Part shown: in pieces, positions 16,884 through 22,194 of the stretch
How the letters are laid out: every line of letters begins with the position of its first letter
Position numbering within the stretch: position 1 is the first letter of the stretch
IMG/VR virus record: IMGVR_UViG_3300008258_000010
Location: 1 to 36,237 of that record
Source: a virus
DNA: 36,237 nt
Direction: 5' to 3' (one strand)
Notes under the pieces: generated by a model
Database searches by the model: none
What the model saw: only the letters and a program-made list of their open reading frames with translations
What the model was told of the DNA's origin: nothing
Program-made: the position numbers and the translations under genes

Positions 16884-16913
16884 AGTATAGGGAAAAAATG
16901 TGGTGTTCCTGAC
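16884..16913 (-). promoter_or_regulatory. Late promoter element C (copy 3 of 3)
   Basis: On the minus strand it reads GTCAGGAA (16913-16906), 16 bp ending in CCC, then TATACT (16889-16884). It starts at the stop codon of the 64-aa gene (TAG, then TCAGGAA) and points at the peptidase-terminase-portal genes. The 14 bases after the -10 box (CCTTGTGAATAAAC) resemble those after element B. It is probably the first promoter of the late operon. Confidence 0.75.
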
Positions 16914-17107
16914 TACTCATCCTCAAAGTAACTAGGCGGTTGAAACCCAGGAGCAATGTCATGGGTAGAAGACAAATCAAAAAAACTAGGACTACTCGTA
17001 TTAGGCATCTGATGAATGTGCTTCTTACGCCACTTCTCCACAATGGCTAAGGCATTATCCTCATCAGTCTCTATCTCAGCAGAGCACGAACACACTTCAC
17101 GAATCAT
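16913..17107 (-). CDS. Small Cys-containing actinophage-type protein (64 aa)
   Basis: The N-terminus MIREVCSCSAEIETDEDNAL, followed by 'IVEKWRKKHIHQ', matches a small family seen in many actinophages, with a C-x-C pair and a downstream H/C position resembling a degenerate zinc finger (here C6, C8, H30, H32). The C-terminal half (PNTSSPSFFDLSSTHDIAPG) looks disordered. There is no Shine-Dalgarno; instead an extended -10 box (TGGTAAAAT) ends 6 bases before the ATG, so the mRNA should be leaderless, a common mode in Actinobacteria. It is the only minus-strand gene with early-type promoter features and lies next to the origin region, so it may be expressed early. Confidence 0.7.
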   Translation of the reverse strand: MIREVCSCSAEIETDEDNALAIVEKWRKKHIHQMPNTSSPSFFDLSSTHDIAPGFQPPSYFEDE

Positions 17108-17122
17108 AAGGCTATTTTACCA
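17108..17122 (-). promoter_or_regulatory. Extended -10 promoter, leaderless start of the 64-aa gene
   Basis: On the minus strand TGG then TAAAAT (17122-17114) fits the TGnTATAAT extended -10. Only AGCCTT separates it from the ATG, so the predicted +1 is the A of ATG. No convincing -35 is visible (ATTTCT at the 17-bp position). Confidence 0.55.
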
Positions 17123-17157
17123 GTTTGGATTGCGGTAGAAATGTTTGTTCATAACCA

Positions 17158-17196
17158 TTTGACATCTGACTCCGATTTAATAATCGGGGGGTCAAA
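17158..17196. repeat. Nested inverted repeat at the edge of the intergenic region
   Basis: CCGATT (17172-17177) pairs with AATCGG (17182-17187) around a TAAT loop, and the outer arms TTTGAC (17158-17163) and GTCAAA (17191-17196) also pair. TTGACA at 17159-17164 would be a perfect plus-strand -35, but no good -10 follows. It could be an operator or a terminator-like stem without a U-tract. Confidence 0.5.
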
Positions 17197-17262
17197 CAAC
17201 TTAGCCACGCCTACAGGTTTATTAGCGAGACACCGTAACTATTTATCTGTGGGGTGTCAGCC

Positions 17263-17358
17263 ATGTATGTATTTTTTGCAGTAGCGTTTATTACTTTTAC
17301 TATGGCTACCGTGGCTACCTTACCTGCGTCTACCACTGATGATAATGATTCTCAATAA
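17263..17358 (+). CDS. Putative 31-aa membrane micro-protein
   Basis: The frame starts MYVFFAVAFITFTMATVATL and ends in an acidic, polar tail (STTDDNDSQ). Residues 2-20 would form one transmembrane or signal-like helix. GGGGTG lies 7-8 bases before the ATG. It is the only plausible plus-strand ORF in the 1.25-kb gap and sits 50 bp before the iterons. With no family recognised, it may be a chance ORF. Confidence 0.35.
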   Translation: MYVFFAVAFITFTMATVATLPASTTDDNDSQ

Positions 17359-17404
17359 GGCTTGGGCGTTCTATGTTTACCCTGACCAAATAGGCGATAG
17401 CCCT

Positions 17405-17725
17405 AAAAAACTAACCTAAAGTTAGGTCTAGGTTAGGTGTCAGTTAGGTTTTCAACGAGGCTACATCCCTTATGTTTACTGGGATTTTTGCTTTTCAGTT
17501 AGTAAAGTTAGTGTTTTCCCAAGTCATCTATAGTGTCTACTACTATATTTTTATTTCCTAACTCTATAAGAAAAAGACTAACAATACTAACTTTAGAGGC
17601 TACTTCCCTTTGTTTATAAGGCATTCAGAGGAGGTAAAAACCTAACTTGGACCTAACTTGATACTAACTTTGACCTCAAAAAACTAACTTATCCACAGGT
17701 TTATCCACAGGCTGTGTATAACTAT
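17405..17725. other. Putative DnaA-dependent replication origin
   Basis: Three perfect DnaA boxes (TTATNCACA) occur within 33 bp: TTATCCACA at 17689-17697 and 17701-17709, and TGTGTATAA (reverse of TTATACACA) at 17713-17721. They directly follow the iteron array. An AT-rich stretch (about 17521-17580, with TACTATATTTTTATTTCC) lies between the iteron halves and would suit a DNA-unwinding element. The combination is the textbook layout of plasmid and chromosomal origins. It sits in the divergent gap between early and late genes. The phage-encoded partner would be the PrimPol-helicase; host DnaA would bind the boxes. Confidence 0.75.
17410..17688. repeat. Iteron array of the putative origin (14 hexamers)
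   Basis: GTTAGG or GTTAGT occurs forward at 17421, 17432, 17443 (11-bp period), 17498 and 17507 (9-bp period). The reverse form (CCTAAC or ACTAAC) occurs at 17410, 17557, 17577 and 17586 (9-bp period), 17641, 17652 and 17663 (11-bp period), and 17683. A near-copy of GAGGCTACATCCCTTATGTT lies on each side (17457-17478 and 17596-17616). The halves therefore form a mirrored arrangement: 3 sites, block, 2 sites, AT-rich centre, 2 sites, block, 3 sites. The 11-bp period puts sites on one face of the helix, typical of initiator binding sites. Counting the partial palindromic site at 17414-17419 gives 14. Confidence 0.75.
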
Positions 17726-18105
17726 AGGGGCGTTTACGATAACGAATCAAACAAATACCCTGGCTATGTGGCTACATCTACCACCGCACACAGTTGAATA
17801 AAAGAGTTTATAAAGGCTATGAAACCATTTGGTTAGCATTGTTAGGGTTTTGCTGGCTTATGCGTTGATTTGGAGGATAATGTGAGTGTCCACAGTAGCC
17901 AAACAATCTATCAGCCATCCATCTAATGTTCCATTGCCAGGATACTAGCAGTAGCCAAACATCTAATGAAGCCTTATCAAATCTCTATAATAACTATCTG
18001 TTCAAACAAAGATAACCAGCCTTAGCCCTTTATTCTTCTAGTGTTTATACCTCTATGTGTTCTTCTATTTACTTCTTCTATACCCTGCCTTTCTCTGAGT
18101 ATCTA
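17722..18105. other. Non-coding stretch between origin and early promoters
   Basis: No credible gene is seen on either strand. It contains the direct repeat at 17893-17968 and pyrimidine-rich runs (for example TCTTCTATTTACTTCTTCT near 18061). A GTGTCCACAG partial DnaA-like site occurs near 17887. I see nothing else that I can support. Confidence 0.5.
17893..17968. repeat. Direct repeat, second copy without a 15-bp insert
   Basis: CAGTAGCCAAACA occurs at 17893-17905 and 17949-17961. It is followed by ATCTAATG in both copies (17921-17928, 17961-17968), with 15 extra bases in the first copy. It may bind a protein or be a slippage product; no function can be assigned. Confidence 0.6.
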
Positions 18106-18132
18106 AGGGGGAGACCCCCTCAAACCCCCCTT
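18105..18132. repeat. G/C hairpin with two competing 3' arms
   Basis: AGGGGG (18106-18111) pairs with CCCCCT (18115-18120) over an AGA loop, or AAGGGGG (18105-18111) pairs with CCCCCTT (18126-18132). There is no U-tract downstream. It could be a termination or pause signal upstream of the early promoters, or a boundary of the origin. Confidence 0.5.
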
Positions 18133-18253
18133 CTACTTGGGCGTTCTTAGGATAGCCCTACATCTTGTGTCTGTGGTGTGCTGTTACCACTAGATGTTGT
18201 GGTTCTTACCTTACCGATGTGGCTTCTAATAACAAATAAAGATGTTCCGTGTG

Positions 18254-18339
18254 TGGTAGAATAGTTCTTGTGAGTTCATTAGTTTATGGAGATTTTTTCA
18301 TAAACGGTGCTTATAATAATAGTGTAGGAAAATCCTACA
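18254..18339 (+). promoter_or_regulatory. Early promoter region with palindromic operator
   Basis: There are two tandem candidate promoters: an extended -10 TGG-TAGAAT (18254-18262), and TATAAT (18312-18317). Between them lies a perfect inverted repeat GTTTATG/CATAAAC (18282-18288, 18299-18305, 10-base spacer) that covers the -35 position of the second. A second hairpin, TGTAGGA/TCCTACA with an AAA loop (18323-18339), follows, then GGAAGAGG and the first early ATG (18353). No TTGACA-like -35 is seen. The palindrome looks like a repressor or activator site, but no regulator gene is recognised in the window. Confidence 0.6.
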
Positions 18340-18352
18340 GGAAGAGGTTCAA

Positions 18353-18688
18353 ATGAACGATAAACCAGAAGACCGTATTCTTGACCCGAATGACGGTGAA
18401 GCAGCAATAGATGCAGCAAGGGAGTTCTTGGAAAGAGAATACACTGTGTCAGGTGATACCCCTACAGCATCTACTACCCCAACCATTGAGACTACAGACC
18501 TACCAGATAATGCTACTCAGGTAGTTACTGTTGGAGAACTAAAAGAACTCTTGGACTACGCATTTAGGCAAGGTTTGATGCGAGGATTTGCTGAAGCACT
18601 AGAAGCAGTAGAAGCCAAGATTACAGAAGACCCAGAGATTACAGAAGACATCAAGGAGTATCTAAACACCTTGTTAGGAGGTTTGTAA
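18353..18688 (+). CDS. First early gene, acidic 111-aa protein of unknown function
   Basis: It has a strong Shine-Dalgarno (GGAAGAGG). The protein is acidic: residues 1-30 contain 'DPNDGEAAIDAAREFLEREY', the middle is a Thr/Pro-rich linker (GDTPTASTTPTIETTDLPD), and the C-terminal half is helical ('VGELKELLDYAFRQGLMRGF', 'AEALEAVEAKI'). I recognise no family. Being the first gene of the early operon, it may target the host or regulate expression, but the sequence does not show this. Its stop overlaps the next start by one base. Confidence 0.65.
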   Translation: MNDKPEDRILDPNDGEAAIDAAREFLEREYTVSGDTPTASTTPTIETTDLPDNATQVVTVGELKELLDYAFRQGLMRGFAEALEAVEAKITEDPEITEDIKEYLNTLLGGL

Positions 18689-18816
18689 TGGAAGCGATAG
18701 CAGTATTACTGGTGTCTGTAGCCAATCTTGTTACCGTGCTTTATGCACTGGCACTACAGAAGAGATTACAGAAGACCGAAGACCAACTAAACCGCCTAGA
18801 AAGACGAGTGGGCTAA
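18688..18816 (+). CDS. Small membrane protein with cytoplasmic helix (42 aa)
   Basis: It is too short for most callers but well supported: AGGAGG Shine-Dalgarno 7 bases upstream, and one-base overlaps at both ends (TAATG). The peptide MEAIAVLLVSVANLVTVLYA is one transmembrane helix, followed by a charged helical tail (LQKRLQKTEDQLNRLERRVG) likely to form a coiled coil. Such one-TM/coiled-coil mini-proteins are frequent in phages, some as holin or antiholin-like, but an early-operon position argues against lysis. Confidence 0.65.
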   Translation: MEAIAVLLVSVANLVTVLYALALQKRLQKTEDQLNRLERRVG

Positions 18817-18899
18817 TGAACTTCTTACTCAGGGCAGTCCACGATAACCCAACTGTGATAGATGGGCTGCTCTGGGTAGGGACTAAGGAGAAACTATGA
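18816..18899 (+). CDS. 27-aa early micro-protein
   Basis: The frame starts MNFLLRAVHDNPTVIDGLLW and ends VGTKEKL. The ATG overlaps the preceding TAA by one base and the TGA overlaps the next gene's start (ATGA), so it fills exactly the space between two coupled genes. That fit argues for translation, perhaps only as a bridge for coupling. Function unknown. Confidence 0.45.
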   Translation: MNFLLRAVHDNPTVIDGLLWVGTKEKL

Positions 18900-19327
18900 A
18901 CACATACGCAATAGTAGTTCACGATGACTTAGAGGTAGATACCTTGAGAGTTGAGAACATAGACAGTAAAGACCAGAGAGTTGGCATACACAACATTGCT
19001 GACTGGTTAGGCACTACTGAAATAGGAAGGTATGAGTTCAGCCCTGATTTGAGTATGTGGTTTGCGAATAGTGAAGCACCGCTCAATCTTGTTGGCACTG
19101 GCTTTCTTGGTAATCGTAAATGTATCTATGGTCCTATTGTTATTACAACTTGGGAACGCAGAGGCATTGATTCTGAGGGTGTTCCAGAGAGCCAACTACC
19201 ATACACTTGGTCAATCATAGAAGAGACAATCACTTATGCCAAGATGTATGCAGACACACATGACCTTACCATTGACCAACTAAAACATCAGGTTGAGGAA
19301 GGTATTTTAGGAGACAAAAATGACTAA
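18896..19327 (+). CDS. Hypothetical early protein (143 aa), DUF3846-like
   Basis: ATG with AAGGAG at 6-base spacing. Two segments, 'DLSMWFANSEAPLNLVGTGF' and 'CIYGPIVITT', resemble the DUF3846 pattern (small acidic proteins in phages and plasmids: ..mwvde.g...N..At.....i.GpvvvT). The match is by eye and moderate. DUF3846 has no known biochemical role. The C-terminus is a helical 'DTHDLTIDQLKHQVEEGIL' tail. Start and stop overlap both neighbours (4 and 8 bp). Confidence 0.6.
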   Translation: MNTYAIVVHDDLEVDTLRVENIDSKDQRVGIHNIADWLGTTEIGRYEFSPDLSMWFANSEAPLNLVGTGFLGNRKCIYGPIVITTWERRGIDSEGVPESQLPYTWSIIEETITYAKMYADTHDLTIDQLKHQVEEGILGDKND

Positions 19328-19640
19328 AGCACAATACAGAAAGACTTGGGAAGCCAAGTTGCTAGCCGAAGGCAAGGTATGTGAGAAGCATTCTGATAGA
19401 CCAAAGACTACTAAGCATGGTTGTTATGGTTGCTATCATTCATACCGCTGGCATAACGACCCTGAGTTTAAAGCCAGACGGAACGCTAGACATAAAGAGT
19501 ATGTAGGCAATAACCGCCAACGCATCAATGCAATCGCCAAGAAATGGAGAGATGCAAACCCTGAGAAACACAGGGACAATGTAAAGAAATCAATAGCCAA
19601 ACGCAAAGAGCGTGAAGCGGAAAGAGGTACCAATGAGTAA
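19320..19640 (+). CDS. Basic protein with Cys/His cluster (106 aa)
   Basis: A possible zinc site lies at residues 21-40: CEKHSDRPKTTKHGCYGCYH (C21, H24, C35, C38, H40). It is followed by a strongly basic helical tail with 'KARRNARHKEYVGNNRQRIN' and 'KKWRDANPEKHRDNVKKSIA'. The tail resembles the basic linker found in front of phage endonuclease VII and HNH domains, but no nuclease core follows. It is therefore a zinc-binding, DNA- or RNA-binding protein candidate, or a decayed nuclease. It overlaps the 143-aa gene by 8 bp and the next by 8 bp. Confidence 0.6.
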   Translation: MTKAQYRKTWEAKLLAEGKVCEKHSDRPKTTKHGCYGCYHSYRWHNDPEFKARRNARHKEYVGNNRQRINAIAKKWRDANPEKHRDNVKKSIAKRKEREAERGTNE

Positions 19641-20061
19641 CGAAGAAAACCTAGAGCCAGTAGTAGAAGAAACCACTGAGCCTACAGAAGAGCAAGCACA
19701 GGAAGAGTTTGACCCTGATGCCCCAACGATGTCTGCTAGACAGATGTCTTACCTTCTAACCAATCAGACCTTTGCGTTCTGTGCCAGCATTGGACAGGCG
19801 TTAAAGGATAGGTACGACCAGATGACAACCAATGTTCCACCAAAGGTTAAGAAGTCTGAATACAACAAGGGCTACCTGACTGCCCTTAATGATGTCGCTG
19901 CTGGATTGATGGCATACCAGAACGAGGTAACTCTTCGTGCTGTTGCTGATGGAATCCTAACTCCTGAAGATGCAGCACAGTTCCTACCAACATTCCCAAC
20001 AAGTCCAGTGCCTGTTGAGGAAGAGCAACCTGCTCCCGAAGTAGATGGGCAGAGTGAATAG
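19633..20061 (+). CDS. Acidic early protein (142 aa), function unknown
   Basis: I chose the ATG at 19633 because GAAAGAGG lies 5 bases upstream; the frame could begin 21 bp earlier. The N-terminus is very acidic (EENLEPVVEETTEPTEEQAQ), the centre is a folded helical block ('SARQMSYLLTNQTFAFCASI', 'YNKGYLTALNDVAAGLMAYQ') and the C-terminus is Pro/Glu-rich. The acidic ends suggest DNA mimicry or an SSB-like tail, but no OB-fold motif is seen and the idea is speculative. It overlaps the next gene by 17 bp. Confidence 0.6.
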   Translation: MSNEENLEPVVEETTEPTEEQAQEEFDPDAPTMSARQMSYLLTNQTFAFCASIGQALKDRYDQMTTNVPPKVKKSEYNKGYLTALNDVAAGLMAYQNEVTLRAVADGILTPEDAAQFLPTFPTSPVPVEEEQPAPEVDGQSE

Positions 20062-20728
20062 CCCCTATGAAAGGAGAATCACACGGACACAAGGATACAG
20101 AGACAACGCTTGGAAAGAAGAGAAGTCCAAAGCAGTTTTCAAATCCTTTACGGAACACTACCAACTGCACTTCACGGAAATCACAGACAAAAAAACTCAG
20201 ATTGAACTAGGAGATTATAGAAATGGCACAGACAGATACATCGAATGTAAAAGCCAGAACATTGGTGCTTACCAAAGCAACTTCATTGAGGTTGGTGAAT
20301 ACGATACAGGTAATCCTATCCACAGTGGTGGGCATTCTCTTACTAGCGAATGGCTATCTAGCAATGGGGTTGACCTTTATGAGTGCAACATTCGTGAACG
20401 CTTTAATACAAAGGCGACACAAAAGTTTGGGAATCCTGACACTTACAATCCAGGTATTACTCCTCTTGTGCGTGGGGCTGATGTCTTTTACATCAATCGG
20501 GATACAGAACTAATCTACTTCTATAAAGCAGAGACACTAAAGGCTCTGATACTAGAAGAGATAAGGCAAGACAGACTGTTCTGGGGTGGTGGTCGTAGTA
20601 ACGAAACCACTATCGCAGTGTTTGTCAAGAACTCCGAAGCCAGATGGCAGAAAGTCAAAGGCGAATGGCGGTTCATAGGTAATGACCCAACGATTGAACA
20701 ACAAGTTTGGGATTACCTGAAAGGATAG
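20045..20728 (+). CDS. PD-(D/E)XK-like nuclease (227 aa)
   Basis: Residues 53-69 read IELGDYRNGTDRYIECK: an upstream acidic residue (D57 or D63), then E67-x-K69 in a hydrophobic strand, preceded by E54. This is the arrangement of the PD-(D/E)XK nuclease core. A Q70/Q71-like neighbour (KSQ) also fits. Later parts ('LVRGADVFYINRDTELIYFY') look like a beta-sheet continuation. Possible roles are a Holliday-junction resolvase, recombination nuclease or host-DNA degradation; the sequence does not distinguish. Start is uncertain: ATG 20045 has a poor Shine-Dalgarno, and GTG 20054 is an alternative. Confidence 0.6.
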   Translation: MGRVNSPYERRITRTQGYRDNAWKEEKSKAVFKSFTEHYQLHFTEITDKKTQIELGDYRNGTDRYIECKSQNIGAYQSNFIEVGEYDTGNPIHSGGHSLTSEWLSSNGVDLYECNIRERFNTKATQKFGNPDTYNPGITPLVRGADVFYINRDTELIYFYKAETLKALILEEIRQDRLFWGGGRSNETTIAVFVKNSEARWQKVKGEWRFIGNDPTIEQQVWDYLKG

Positions 20729-20730
20729 AA

Positions 20731-21315
20731 ATGCTTGGACAAGAAGAGATAAGCATCTGCGAAAAGGTAGGTAAATACTACGCAAGCAGATGGAAAGTTG
20801 TAGAACGAGATGACCTCGTAAGCCACCTAATACTTTGGTGTGCAGAGAGAGATACTACTACGCTACAAAGATGGCGTGACGAAGGAAGTCTTAGTCCTAA
20901 GTTATACAAGTCATTGAAGAGAGAAGCAGCACACTACTGCGAGAAAGAAACAAGTATAAAGGTGGGAAGAGATTTACATGCTAATAACTCTTACACCTTG
21001 GACATCATAAAAAATACGCTACCCTTTGTGTTCAGCCAACCAGATGTTGAAGACCCAATCAACTCAACAGCATTGCAAATCATTGCAGATGTATCGTCTG
21101 CTTTGTATGGTCTATCAACTGACGATGTTCAAATCATTACTATGAGATACCAAAACGAAATGACACACGAAGACATAGGGAAATACTACGGAGTTAACAC
21201 AGACACTGCCAGCCAGAAGTTACACAGGGCTCTTGAGAGATTGCTCACTAAACTTTCTGGCGTGGCTTTGTTTGATTGGTCTGATGTAGGAAGTGGGGGT
21301 AGTGACGATGACTGA
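20731..21315 (+). CDS. RNA polymerase sigma-70-like factor (194 aa)
   Basis: Residues about 127-176 ('LSTDDVQIITMRYQNEMTHE', then 'DIGKYYGVNTDTASQKLHRA') have the layout of sigma-70 region 4: a first helix ending MRY, the HTH 'HEDIGKYYGV', and a recognition helix followed by the basic 'LHRALERLLTKL'. Residues 26-70 ('DDLVSHLILWCAERDTTTLQ', 'KSLKREAAHYC') resemble a reduced region 2. The size fits ECF-type or phage sigma factors. It may direct host RNA polymerase to the three phage-specific late elements, whose GGAA-type -35 is reminiscent of ECF promoters; this link is inference. Start: ATG 20731 with AAAGGAT; the frame extends back to a TTG at 20707 that would overlap the nuclease gene. Confidence 0.65.
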   Translation: MLGQEEISICEKVGKYYASRWKVVERDDLVSHLILWCAERDTTTLQRWRDEGSLSPKLYKSLKREAAHYCEKETSIKVGRDLHANNSYTLDIIKNTLPFVFSQPDVEDPINSTALQIIADVSSALYGLSTDDVQIITMRYQNEMTHEDIGKYYGVNTDTASQKLHRALERLLTKLSGVALFDWSDVGSGGSDDD

Positions 21316-21424
21316 ACCAATACACACAGAGGTATGGTGGTGTGAAGAGCACGGTATCTCTACTCATTGTTGCTGTCAAGAAGCCAAGAACATTGGTTGG
21401 TGGGATACATTCAATGTCAAATAA
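21308..21424 (+). CDS. Small Cys/His protein, putative zinc-binding (38 aa)
   Basis: The peptide contains C12, H15, H20 and C21-C22-C23 ('WWCEEHG' then 'HCCCQEAKNIGWWD'), enough ligands for one zinc. It overlaps the sigma-like gene by 8 bp (GATGACTGA) and the next gene by 11 bp, the compact arrangement typical of this operon. It starts MTEPIHTEVWWCEEHGISTH. Similar short 'C..HG' proteins occur in actinophages; function unknown. Confidence 0.55.
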   Translation: MTEPIHTEVWWCEEHGISTHCCCQEAKNIGWWDTFNVK

Positions 21425-21578
21425 AAGACAACAGGCAAGACAAAAGGCTGAGGGTCACTGGCTCTTTGAACTTCTAACCAAGCAGGGGTTCAAGACTGGT
21501 GACCATCAGAACAAGAAGGACAAGCGAACAAGGACTCGTCAAGCCAAGAAGACTAAAGCAATCAAAGACTTTGATTAA
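21414..21578 (+). CDS. Basic mini-protein (54 aa)
   Basis: From ATG 21414 the sequence starts MSNKRQQARQKAEGHWLFEL, then carries 'LTKQGFKTGDHQNKKDKRTR' and ends in KKTKAIKDFD. An in-frame upstream ATG at 21342 would overlap the 38-aa gene almost completely and is unlikely. The protein is Lys/Arg-rich and probably binds nucleic acid. A C5TG/CAG5 hairpin begins 7 bp after the stop. Confidence 0.5.
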   Translation: MSNKRQQARQKAEGHWLFELLTKQGFKTGDHQNKKDKRTRTRQAKKTKAIKDFD

Positions 21579-21585
21579 CAAGAAA

Positions 21586-21610
21586 CCCCCTGCACAGCAG
21601 CAACAGGGGG
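21586..21610 (+). terminator. GC hairpin after the mini-protein gene
   Basis: CCCCCTG (21586-21592) pairs perfectly with CAGGGGG (21604-21610) around an 11-base loop. It is not followed by a U-tract, so it may be a pause site, mRNA end protector or attenuator between the sigma-like cluster and the genes downstream. A weaker CTCTG/CAGAG stem follows at 21626-21643. Confidence 0.5.
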
Positions 21611-21660
21611 AATCTCGGAGCACTTCTCTGGGACCAGACAGAGTGGCTCTAGGAGGAGCA

Positions 21661-21771
21661 ATGAGTTATACAACCCACACTTATTATTTTACATCAATCC
21701 AGAAAAGTTTATTTGAGTTTAGTGAGACAAGAGTTTCTTTTGGTGTCATCATAGTTCTAGGGAGGACCTAA
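21661..21771 (+). CDS. 36-aa micro-protein with strong Shine-Dalgarno
   Basis: AGGAGGAGC directly precedes the ATG with good spacing, the main support for this ORF. The peptide starts MSYTTHTYYFTSIQKSLFEF and ends 'VSFGVIIVLGRT', short, hydrophobic and aromatic-rich, without a clear TM span. It stops 14 bp before the next gene. Function unknown. Confidence 0.45.
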   Translation: MSYTTHTYYFTSIQKSLFEFSETRVSFGVIIVLGRT

Positions 21772-21785
21772 CCAAAGGAGTAGTT

Positions 21786-22073
21786 ATGAAACTATCAGCA
21801 GAGAATGCAGCAAAACTAAATAAGAGATACAACGGAAGAGCGATTACCTTCACACAGAATGGTAGATACAAGGGTGCTATCCACGGATACCTGCTTGTCG
21901 TATCGGAGTCAGGCTTCGTCTACTATGACGAGGACTGGTGTCGTGAGTTCTTCCAAGACTGGGACACCTTCGGTGGTTTCAGGCACATCTCAGAGAATAA
22001 GTCATCGCTTTACAGGCACTACAGCAAGGATAGAAGCGGTAGATTTACTGAGAAGTCTGAGAAAAACCTGTGA
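21786..22073 (+). CDS. Hypothetical early protein (95 aa)
   Basis: AAAGGAG lies 6 bases before the ATG. The protein starts MKLSAENAAKLNKRYNGRAI, has a small beta-rich middle ('HGYLLVVSESGFVYYDEDWC') and a polar, basic C-terminus ('HYSKDRSGRFTEKSEKNL'). Layout suggests a small SH3-like or beta-barrel fold, but I recognise no family. It is the last gene before a 120-bp gap that probably holds a new promoter. Confidence 0.6.
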   Translation: MKLSAENAAKLNKRYNGRAITFTQNGRYKGAIHGYLLVVSESGFVYYDEDWCREFFQDWDTFGGFRHISENKSSLYRHYSKDRSGRFTEKSEKNL

Positions 22074-22111
22074 GTTTAGGCTTAGAACAGTAAGATTTAT
22101 TATAAAACCTA

Positions 22112-22149
22112 CCAGTTTACCAAACACTGGATAAATAGTATGGTATCAT
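22112..22149 (+). promoter_or_regulatory. Candidate promoter upstream of the HNH gene
   Basis: An extended -10, TGG-TATCAT (22141-22149), is of the same TGGTANNAT form as at 17114 (reverse) and 18254. An alternative pair is TTTACC (22116-22121) and TATGGT (22139-22144) with 17-bp spacing. CCAGT/ACTGG arms (22112-22116, 22126-22130) form an operator-like inverted repeat over the upstream part. Confidence 0.45.
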
Positions 22150-22194
22150 TAGTATAGTCAGACAATAGACCACTGACTAGGAAGAAGAAATAAA

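Noticed and set aside
17158-17200. tRNA or tRNA fragment in the intergenic region
   Set aside because: The nested stems do not form a cloverleaf and there is no T-loop GTTCRA or acceptor pairing.
17410-17690. CRISPR array
   Set aside because: The repeats are 6-7 bp at 9-11 bp spacing with inversions, which fits iterons and not repeat-spacer units.
20223-20513. Plus-strand 96-codon ORF with hydrophobic stretches inside the nuclease gene
   Set aside because: It lies fully within the nuclease frame, no Shine-Dalgarno; the PD-(D/E)XK motif supports the longer frame.
21342-21413. Upstream start of the basic 54-aa protein
   Set aside because: It would overlap most of the 38-aa Cys/His ORF and has no Shine-Dalgarno; ATG 21414 is more economical.
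21499-21660. Long version of the 36-aa micro-protein
   Set aside because: The upstream part overlaps the 54-aa gene and the GC hairpin; the strong AGGAGG is in front of ATG 21661.
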